Below, piece after piece: positions 1-4,140 of a stretch of 7,141 nucleotides of DNA. A model generated the notes under the pieces. It saw only the letters and a program-made list of their open reading frames with translations, was not told where the DNA came from and made no database searches. A program made the translations under genes and the position numbers. Location: positions 1 through 7,141 of the forward strand of contig JAHIFA010000112.1 of assembly GCA_018901315.1 (NCBI GenBank), given 5' to 3'. Position 1 is the first letter of the stretch. Each line of letters starts with the position of its first letter. The stretch comes from Nanobdellota archaeon (GTDB lineage: Archaea > Nanobdellota > Nanobdellia > Woesearchaeales > CG1-02-33-12).

Positions 1-267
1 GAAATCACCAAGCCTATAGCTTAGTGTGTAAACTGGAAACAGCACAAAAGGATTCCAAAGCAACAAAGCGCCAAAAAGAGCGATCTTGCTTTCTTTTGCA
101 TATACCAACATCACAATAATAGCAATAAGATATGTAAAACCCAAAGTGGGAAGTATTGCTATGAATGTGCCTATTGCAAAACCCAAGGCAATTGAATGAG
201 GGGATGTTTTTATCCTTATGATTTCACTTAAATGTTCCTTTATTTTTTTTATTATCTTTTTTGTCAT
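1..267 (-). CDS. DUF2062 domain membrane protein (3' part missing at window edge)
   Basis: The open frame starts at an ATG (267..265) and runs off the left edge after 89 codons with no stop, so only the N-terminal half is visible. After a lysine-rich, cytoplasm-like start (residues 1-20) comes the DUF2062 signature: SPHSIALGFAIGTF (22-35), then LPTLGF (39-44), then WNPFVLFPVY (71-80) with the conserved Asn-Pro. Hydrophobic stretches at about 26-57 and 62-82 suggest at least two membrane segments. DUF2062 proteins are small integral membrane proteins of unknown function, found alone or fused to glycosyltransferases; no reaction can be assigned. A GAGGTG Shine-Dalgarno-like string (284..279) lies 11 nt before the ATG. 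A TATA-like box is centred about 27 nt upstream, so leadered and leaderless starts are both possible. Family call is fairly secure; function is unknown. Confidence 0.8.
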   Translation of the reverse strand, partial: MTKKIIKKIKEHLSEIIRIKTSPHSIALGFAIGTFIAILPTLGFTYLIAIIVMLVYAKESKIALFGALLLWNPFVLFPVYTLSYRLGDF

Positions 268-430
268 CTTTAATTATAACACCTCATTCTATAAATATTC
301 TTTTATTTAAGTAAATTGAAAATGCCTCAGCACTGGCCATCCTTCTCTTAAAGGAAAAGATTGACAAAAAGGAAATAGTTCTTGAGTAAATAATCTATTT
401 TTTTCAGAATATTCTTTGATCTGCTTTTGT
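268..430. other. Non-coding gap between two minus-strand genes
   Basis: This 163-bp stretch separates the end of the HExxH protein gene from the start of the DUF2062 gene. Its left part holds the DUF2062 promoter and ribosome-binding candidates. The rest has no confident gene. Two overlapping open stretches without convincing starts are present. One is plus-strand 315-389 (about 24 codons after an in-frame stop, ending at TAA just before a T7 run at 397-403). The other is minus-strand 438-310. Neither matches a family I recognise; both may be chance or degraded gene remnants. Confidence 0.4.
290..307 (-). promoter_or_regulatory. Candidate BRE/TATA promoter of the DUF2062 gene
   Basis: On the minus strand, AATAAAAGA is followed by ATATTTATA (298..290), centred about 27 nt before the ATG at 267. 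That spacing fits a TATA box of a leaderless or nearly leaderless archaeal transcript. A second AT-rich box, TTAAATAAA (310..302), would instead give a short leader including part of the GAGGTG motif. The AT richness makes either match weak on its own. Confidence 0.35.
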
Positions 431-871
431 TTAAAGTTTTATTTCAAAAACCTCATATACCATAGCCTGTGGCTCTTCTAAAAACCAATACTTCATCCAA
501 TTAAGGATTTGTTCTTTCTTTTTGTTTGTTTTTTCTTGGAATGGCCTATGCTTGTATATATGATATAACTCATGCTTTACATCACATCTGGTAGCATAAT
601 TTCCACCGATTCTTATTCCACATATATTCTTAGTATATTCTCTTGCTGATATCTCAGGATTATTTTTATTAAATATGCCTATGACATTTTTTAGGTTTAG
701 CTTTTCAGACTCTTCTTTTATCACTCTTTCTAATTGCTCATTACTTTTAATTCTTTCAGAACACATTGATGCTACTCCTAGTCCAACTATTGATGTAAAA
801 TAAACTAACCCTCCGCCTGCCAGCCATGTAGCCCCAGTTTTCATATAATTAAATATTTCATTTGTGTCCAT
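431..871 (-). CDS. Small membrane-anchored HExxH metallopeptidase-like protein
   Basis: A 146-residue protein when started at the ATG at 871. Residues 13-37 form one hydrophobic, glycine-rich segment that looks like a membrane anchor. The rest is soluble and charged. Near the C-terminus is HELYHIYKH, in which H100-E101-x-x-H104 is a classic HExxH zinc motif. A later LEEPQAMVYEVF (131-142) could give the third, glutamate ligand (E132 or E133), as in gluzincin/ImmA-like peptidases. Inference: a zinc-dependent membrane-tethered protease or a derived binding protein; no substrate is evident. Start choice: an in-frame TTG at 949 would add 26 residues and begin 4 nt after the upstream gene's stop. 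I prefer 871 because a BRE+TATA element is centred 26 nt before it, inside the would-be extension. The reading frame is secure, the peptidase role moderate, and the exact family unknown. Confidence 0.7.
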   Translation of the reverse strand: MDTNEIFNYMKTGATWLAGGGLVYFTSIVGLGVASMCSERIKSNEQLERVIKEESEKLNLKNVIGIFNKNNPEISAREYTKNICGIRIGGNYATRCDVKHELYHIYKHRPFQEKTNKKKEQILNWMKYWFLEEPQAMVYEVFEIKL

Positions 872-892
872 AAAAGATATAAATATGATTTG

Positions 893-910
893 ATTTATAA
901 ACTTTTCTAA
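893..910 (-). promoter_or_regulatory. BRE+TATA promoter of the HExxH protein gene
   Basis: Minus-strand TTAGAAAAG (910..902) is followed directly by TTTATAAAT (901..893). The TATA centre is 26 nt before the ATG at 871, the distance expected for leaderless archaeal transcription. This favours the ATG over the upstream TTG at 949 and gives the gene its own promoter, separate from the neighbour just upstream. Confidence 0.5.
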
Positions 911-953
911 TTTTACTACTATTGGGTGATATTTAAACCTTTTTGCCAAATCA

Positions 954-1235
954 TTAAAAAGAATTCTTGCCTGATAAGTTTTTTATCTGCTGCAATGTAA
1001 TTTTCTCAGGCGTTACACTCAAGACATTGAATTCAACATTCTTTATTTTTATCTTGCTCATGCTTTTTGGATAATATATATTCAGGGCATAGCCCTGATA
1101 GCCAGCAGTCTCCATATAGCTCAAAGAAAAAGTATTTTCATTAGGCATTCCGCAATATACAAGGCCTATCCACTTCATAAAACCCGGCTTCAAGATCTTT
1201 TTCTCACCAACTGAAATTGTAATGGTCTCTTCCAT
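954..1235 (-). CDS. Hypothetical 93-residue protein, predicted beta-rich
   Basis: I do not recognise this protein. It starts at an ATG (1235..1233) with a well-placed promoter and ends in TAA. It has no signal peptide or membrane segment. The sequence alternates hydrophobic and polar residues in many short stretches (ETITISVGEKKIL at 3-15, FSLSYM at 36-41, YALNIYY at 49-55, KIKIKNVEFNVLSVTPEKITL at 61-81). That pattern suggests a small all-beta fold ending in a strand-turn-strand. One Cys (28) and no paired metal ligands are seen, so it does not look like a zinc finger or an enzyme. It lies immediately upstream of the HExxH protein gene on the same strand and could be co-expressed with it. 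It is probably a real gene because of its promoter, its length and the absence of a competing frame. Confidence 0.6.
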   Translation of the reverse strand: MEETITISVGEKKILKPGFMKWIGLVYCGMPNENTFSLSYMETAGYQGYALNIYYPKSMSKIKIKNVEFNVLSVTPEKITLQQIKNLSGKNSF

Positions 1236-1254
1236 AAAACATTGAACAAACAGA

Positions 1255-1276
1255 TTATATTTATTTGTTTCTATAT
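1255..1276 (-). promoter_or_regulatory. BRE+TATA promoter of the 93-residue protein gene
   Basis: Minus-strand ATAGAAACA (1274..1266) is followed by an AAATAAATATAA tract. Its TATA-like core TAAATATAA (1263..1255) is centred 24 nt before the ATG at 1235. No Shine-Dalgarno sequence precedes the ATG, consistent with a leaderless mRNA. The upstream half is the mirror copy of the element in the divergent glycyl-tRNA synthetase promoter. Confidence 0.5.
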
Positions 1277-1298
1277 TATATCAATTAGATAGAAACAA
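1265..1298. repeat. Perfect 10-bp inverted repeat between divergent promoters
   Basis: TTGTTTCTAT (1265-1274) and ATAGAAACAA (1289-1298) are exact reverse complements, separated by 14 bp of AT-rich sequence. Each arm sits where the BRE of one of the two divergent promoters is expected. The simplest reading is two outward-facing BREs with similar sequence. A palindromic operator for a dimeric regulator controlling both directions is an alternative. Confidence 0.6.
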
Positions 1299-1307
1299 TT
1301 TTATATT
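1289..1307 (+). promoter_or_regulatory. BRE+TATA promoter of glycyl-tRNA synthetase
   Basis: ATAGAAACAA (1289-1298) runs into TTTTATATT (1299-1307), centred 28 nt before the ATG at 1331. A GAGGT (1309-1313) is present, but it ends 17 nt from the start and would lie outside or at the very edge of the predicted transcript. It is therefore unlikely to act as a ribosome-binding site. Confidence 0.5.
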
Positions 1308-1330
1308 AGAGGTTTTTAATTATACTCAAT

Positions 1331-2785
1331 ATGACAGAGAAAAAGCTATCAATTGAGGATATGGCCGTTTTCTGCAAGAAGAAGGGCCTTGTATTTCCTT
1401 CTGGAGAGATTTATGGAGGCCTGGCTGGATTCTTTGATTTTGGGCCGAATTGCGTTGAAATAAATAACAATATCAAAATGGAATGGTGGAAATTCCATGT
1501 GCAGGAGAGAGAGGATGTAGTAGGCATTGACGGAAGCATTATAACAAATCCAATGGTTTGGGAGGCTTCCGGCCATGTCAAAAACTTTAATGATATTCAT
1601 GTAAAATGCAAAAAATGCAAAAAGCCAAACAAGATAGACAAGAGTGAAATAGGAAAGGCAAGGTGCGAATGCGGCGGCGAGTATGAGATTATAGGCGACC
1701 TTAACCTTATGTTCAAAACCAATGTTGGGCCAGTAGAGGGCAGCACAGCTTACTTAAGGCCAGAGACAGCCCAGTTAATCTTTGCAAATTTCAAATTAGT
1801 TGCAGAGAACTCAAGATTAAAATTGCCTTTTGGAATTGCACAAATTGGCAAGGCATTCAGAAATGAAATATCACCAAGGGATTTTTTATTCAGATGCCGT
1901 GAGTTTGAACAGATGGAAATAGAATATTTTGTTCATCCAGATAATACAAAAAAATGCCCTTTCATAAAAGATGTTCTAAAGCACGAGATAAATGTTCTTT
2001 CAGAGGAAATGCAGAAGAAAAATCAAAATCCTAAAAAGATGACAATAGAACAGGCATTAAAAAACAAGATAATAAACACAGAATGGCTTGCATACTGGCT
2101 TGCAACAGAATATAAATGGTTTATCAGCCTCGGGGCAAATCCAGATAATTTCAGGATAAGGCAGCATCTTAAAGAAGAGCTTGCACATTATTCATCTGAT
2201 TGCTGGGATCTTGAATATAATTTTCCATTTGGATGGAAGGAGCTTGAGGGAATAGCAGACAGAAGTGATTTTGACTTGCAGCAGCACATAAAGCACTCAA
2301 AAAAAGATTTAAGCATATTTGACCAGGACACAAACAAGAAAATTGTTCCGCATGTTGTTGCAGAGCCAAGCCTTGGTGTCGGGCGTGCATTCCTTGTGTT
2401 TATGTTTGATGCTTATAATGATGACAAAGATAGAGGAAATATTGTTTTAAAGCTTGATCCTAAATTATCTCCAATAAAAGCAGGCATTTTTCCTTTAATG
2501 GGCAAGCCAGAGCTTGAGAAATTTGCAAAAGAGATTCATACAAACCTAAAAAAATATTTCAATATAAGCTATGACCGCTCTGGCTCAATCGGAAGAAGAT
2601 ATGCACGGGCTGATGAGATAGGAACCCCTTTCTGCATTACAGTTGACTTTGACTCATTAAAAGATAAATCAGTTACAATCAGGGACAGGGATACAACAAA
2701 ACAAACCAGAGTAAAAACAGCTGAGCTAAAAGATATTCTAAGAAAACTTATAGATAAAGAGATTAAATTTAGGGATTTGAAATAA
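1331..2785 (+). CDS. glyS: Glycyl-tRNA synthetase (class II, homodimer type)
   Basis: Charges tRNA-Gly with glycine in the cytoplasm (ATP + Gly + tRNA to Gly-tRNA + AMP + PPi). The 484 residues cover the full alpha2-type enzyme. The N-terminal PSGEIYGGLAGFFDFGP (23-39) and EASGHV (78-83) are diagnostic of GlyRS. A CxxC...CxC zinc knuckle follows (C93, C96, C112, C114). RPETAQ (143-148), motif 2 FRNE (176-179) with REFEQMEIEYF (190-200), RSDFDLQQH (311-319) and motif 3 GVGRAF (349-354) form the catalytic core. The C-terminal anticodon-binding domain starts at about 380 and includes GSIGRRYARADEIGTPF (418-434). Length is close to the roughly 500-residue bacterial alpha2 enzymes and shorter than many archaeal and eukaryotic ones. 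The wording of motif 2 is also bacterial-like (REFEQMEIEYF; I recall REFxxxExEHF-type in typical archaea). ATG start chosen from the family's N-terminus and the promoter position. No key residue appears to be missing. Confidence 0.97.
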   Translation: MTEKKLSIEDMAVFCKKKGLVFPSGEIYGGLAGFFDFGPNCVEINNNIKMEWWKFHVQEREDVVGIDGSIITNPMVWEASGHVKNFNDIHVKCKKCKKPNKIDKSEIGKARCECGGEYEIIGDLNLMFKTNVGPVEGSTAYLRPETAQLIFANFKLVAENSRLKLPFGIAQIGKAFRNEISPRDFLFRCREFEQMEIEYFVHPDNTKKCPFIKDVLKHEINVLSEEMQKKNQNPKKMTIEQALKNKIINTEWLAYWLATEYKWFISLGANPDNFRIRQHLKEELAHYSSDCWDLEYNFPFGWKELEGIADRSDFDLQQHIKHSKKDLSIFDQDTNKKIVPHVVAEPSLGVGRAFLVFMFDAYNDDKDRGNIVLKLDPKLSPIKAGIFPLMGKPELEKFAKEIHTNLKKYFNISYDRSGSIGRRYARADEIGTPFCITVDFDSLKDKSVTIRDRDTTKQTRVKTAELKDILRKLIDKEIKFRDLK

Positions 2786-2799
2786 AAAGCTTTTTAAAT
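2781..2799 (+). promoter_or_regulatory. Candidate promoter of the SSB gene, overlapping the glyS stop
   Basis: AATAAAAAGC (2781-2790) precedes TTTTTAAAT (2791-2799). A start about 25 nt after the TATA centre would give a leader of roughly 20 nt containing the ribosome-binding site. A second AT box (CTTTAAATAAAA, 2812-2823) lies closer and could be used instead. The element overlaps the end of the glyS coding region, so readthrough from glyS is also possible. Confidence 0.4.
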
Positions 2800-2828
2800 C
2801 ATCTGCGTTTTCTTTAAATAAAACATAG

Positions 2829-2834
2829 AAGGTG
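2829..2834 (+). promoter_or_regulatory. Shine-Dalgarno site of the SSB gene
   Basis: GAAGGTG (2828-2834) matches the archaeal anti-SD complement GGAGGTG at 6 of 7 positions and ends 6 nt before the ATG at 2841. It is the clearest ribosome-binding site in the window. Most other starts here have none and seem leaderless or coupled. Confidence 0.6.
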
Positions 2835-2840
2835 TAATAA

Positions 2841-3338
2841 ATGGCAATAAAAGATTTAGAAATAAAACAAGGAAATGTTGACCTCACAGCAGAGGTCGTT
2901 GAAATAGGAGAAGTAAGGGAATTTAACAAGTTTGGAAAGACCGGAAGGGTTGCAACTGCAAAACTCAAGGATGAGACCGGAGAAATAAATTTGAGCTTGT
3001 GGAACGAAGATATCGATAAGATTAAAGTCGGGGACACAGTCCAGATTAAGAATGGTTTTGTCAATGAATGGCAGGGCACACCTCAGCTAACCACAGGAAG
3101 ACAGGGCACTTTAGAGGTTGTTGAAAGTGGAGCTGAATCAGCAGAAGAAAAAGCTGAAGAAGCAGCAGAATCAATAGAAGAACCTGCTGAGGAATCTTCA
3201 GAAGAAGCTGAAAAAAAGGAAGAAGCAGAAGAGCCAGAAGAAGTCAAGGAAGAATTAGTTGAAGAAGCACTAGAAGAACCTGAAGAAGAAGAACCTGCTG
3301 AAAAGCCAAAAAAAGTTAAAAAAGAAAAAGTTAAATAA
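2841..3338 (+). CDS. Single-OB-fold ssDNA-binding protein (archaeal SSB/RPA-like) with Glu-rich tail
   Basis: Binds and protects single-stranded DNA in replication and repair, by family. Residues about 10-93 form one OB fold of the archaeal RPA/SSB type: VREFNKFGKTGRVATAKL (25-42), DETGEINLSLW (44-54), then KVGDTVQIKNGF (62-73) and EWQGTPQLT (76-84). Aligned by eye to the Sulfolobus SSB, W54, F73 and W77 fall at its three DNA-stacking aromatics (W56, W75, F79 as I recall). Residues 96-154 are a low-complexity acidic tail of Glu, Ala and Pro, expected to be disordered. The last 11 residues are basic (Lys-rich). The bacterial SSB tip DDDIPF is absent. At 165 residues it is close to crenarchaeal SSB (about 148). 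ATG start is fixed by the Shine-Dalgarno site. It lies between glyS and tRNA-Phe. It could instead be an accessory RPA-like OB protein. Confidence 0.88.
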   Translation: MAIKDLEIKQGNVDLTAEVVEIGEVREFNKFGKTGRVATAKLKDETGEINLSLWNEDIDKIKVGDTVQIKNGFVNEWQGTPQLTTGRQGTLEVVESGAESAEEKAEEAAESIEEPAEESSEEAEKKEEAEEPEEVKEELVEEALEEPEEEEPAEKPKKVKKEKVK

Positions 3339-3340
3339 AC
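3322..3340 (+). promoter_or_regulatory. Candidate tRNA-Phe promoter inside the end of the SSB gene
   Basis: AAGAAAAAG (3322-3330) followed by TTAAATAAA (3331-3339) has the same BRE+TATA layout as the other promoters. Its centre is about 33 nt before the mature tRNA 5' end, giving a 5' leader of about 7 nt for RNase P removal. It coincides with the lysine codons and stop of the SSB gene, so the match could simply reflect AAA/GAA codons. Confidence 0.35.
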
Positions 3341-3360
3341 TTTTCATATTTTTTCTTTTA
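3339..3360 (+). terminator. T-rich archaeal terminator after the SSB gene
   Basis: Directly after the TAA stop the plus strand carries three T-rich runs (CTTTT, ATTTTTTC, CTTTTA), with no stable hairpin. T-runs on the non-template strand are the usual archaeal intrinsic termination signal. They lie just before the tRNA, so SSB transcription probably ends here while the tRNA has its own start. Confidence 0.5.
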
Positions 3361-3367
3361 ATATTAT

Positions 3368-3441
3368 GGGGCGGTAGCTCAGCCTGGGAGAGCACATGAC
3401 TGAAGATCATGTTGTCCGGGATTCAAATTCCCGTCGCCCCA
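3368..3441 (+). tRNA. tRNA-Phe (GAA anticodon)
   Basis: A complete 74-nt cloverleaf. The acceptor stem is GGGGCGG (3368-3374) with TCGCCCC (3434-3440), including one G-U pair, and the discriminator is A3441. The D stem is GCTC/GAGC with a 9-nt loop carrying GG. The anticodon stem is CATGA/TCATG with loop CTGAAGA (3400-3406), giving anticodon GAA, which reads the Phe codons UUC/UUU. G37 is the base that archaea convert to wyosine derivatives. The variable loop is 5 nt. The T stem is CGGGA/TCCCG with loop TTCAAAT. There is no intron. The 3' CCA is not encoded (ATC follows), so it must be added by CCA-adding enzyme. Confidence 0.97.
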
Positions 3442-3450
3442 TCATTCTAA

Positions 3451-3470
3451 ATAGAAAACTTAATTAATAA
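3451..3470 (+). promoter_or_regulatory. BRE+TATA promoter of the deacetylase-glycosyltransferase operon
   Basis: ATAGAAAAC (3451-3459) is followed by TTAATTAATAA (3460-3470), centred about 25 nt before the ATG at 3490, with no Shine-Dalgarno site. This fits a leaderless transcript starting at or next to the ATG. TTAATTAAT recurs exactly at 3478-3486, 18 bp downstream, between the TATA and the start codon. It may be a regulatory half-site or just AT-rich chance. Confidence 0.5.
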
Positions 3471-3489
3471 ACACATTTTAATTAATTCT

Positions 3490-4140
3490 ATGGAAAAGAA
3501 AGAATCCATCTTTGTTATATGCGCTCACTCTGATGACCAGATACTCGGGCCAGGAGGAACACTGGCCAAATATGCCAAAGAAGGAAAAGAAATCTTTACA
3601 ATCATTTTCTCATATGGTGAAACCTCTCATCTCTGGCTTAAAAAAAGGGTTAGTGTTGAGATACGAGTCAAAGAAGCACAGGCAGCTGACGAAGTAATTG
3701 GCGGCTCTGGCGTTGTTTTCTTCGGCATTAAAGAAGGAAAATTTTTTGAAGAAGTTGAGAACAAAGATCTTAAGGACAGGATAAAAAAACTATTAGATGA
3801 AAAAAAGCCTTCAAGAATATTTACCCATGTGCCTGATGATGTGCATGAAGACCACAGGGCAGTTTATAAGATTGTAAATGAAATTCTTGATGAGATTAAT
3901 TATAAAGGAGACCTTCTTGGGTTTGAGGTATGGAATGCAGTTGACCTCAAAAAAAGGCATCTTCCCAAAGTTTACATTGATATAAGTGATACATTTAAGA
4001 TAAAACTCAAAGCACTTCACTGCTTTAAGAGCCAAATTTTTGCAATGCTGCCTCCATACTTAGGGGTTTATATAAAGGCATTTATGAATGGGTTAAAAAA
4101 CGACTGCAAATATGCAGAGAAGTTTTATAAGATAAAATGA
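3490..4140 (+). CDS. PIG-L/LmbE-family N-acetylglucosaminyl deacetylase
   Basis: Zinc hydrolases of this family remove the acetyl group from N-acetylglucosamine attached to lipids, inositol, malate or oligosaccharides. The protein has 216 residues, a normal family length. The first metal motif is AHSDDQ (12-17), normally AHPDDE: zinc ligands H13 and D16 and general base D15 are kept, while Pro is Ser and Glu is Gln. The second motif is HEDH (119-122), whose last His would be the third zinc ligand. The C-terminal LKALHCFKSQ (173-182) and YAEKFYKI (208-215) match the family's conserved K-A-L-x-x-x-x-S-Q and AE-F ends. There is no signal peptide or membrane segment, so it is cytosolic. Its stop overlaps the next gene's ATG (ATGA, 4137-4140), so it is very likely co-translated with the glycosyltransferase that may make its substrate. 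The substrate cannot be read from sequence; a chitobiose deacetylase-like role is also possible. Confidence 0.92.
   Translation: MEKKESIFVICAHSDDQILGPGGTLAKYAKEGKEIFTIIFSYGETSHLWLKKRVSVEIRVKEAQAADEVIGGSGVVFFGIKEGKFFEEVENKDLKDRIKKLLDEKKPSRIFTHVPDDVHEDHRAVYKIVNEILDEINYKGDLLGFEVWNAVDLKKRHLPKVYIDISDTFKIKLKALHCFKSQIFAMLPPYLGVYIKAFMNGLKNDCKYAEKFYKIK

Noticed and set aside
921..954. An 11-codon minus-strand ORF whose ATG overlaps the stop of the 93-residue gene (TAATG)
   Set aside because: Too short, in a different frame from the HExxH gene, and with no family resemblance; chance.
1309..1313. GAGGT as the ribosome-binding site of glyS
   Set aside because: It ends 17 nt before the ATG, too far for Shine-Dalgarno pairing, and lies close to or upstream of the predicted transcription start.
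1349..1600. Minus-strand open frame opposite the start of glyS (and similar frames at 2169-2390, 2738-3079, 3811-4035, 4337-4585)
   Set aside because: All lie antisense to genes with clear conserved motifs, show no family features of their own, and lack the BRE+TATA layout seen at the other starts.
3120..3330. Repeated GAAGAA/GCTGAA triplets as a DNA repeat or CRISPR-like array
   Set aside because: They are irregular codon-level repeats encoding the Glu/Ala tail of the SSB, without constant repeat length or spacers.
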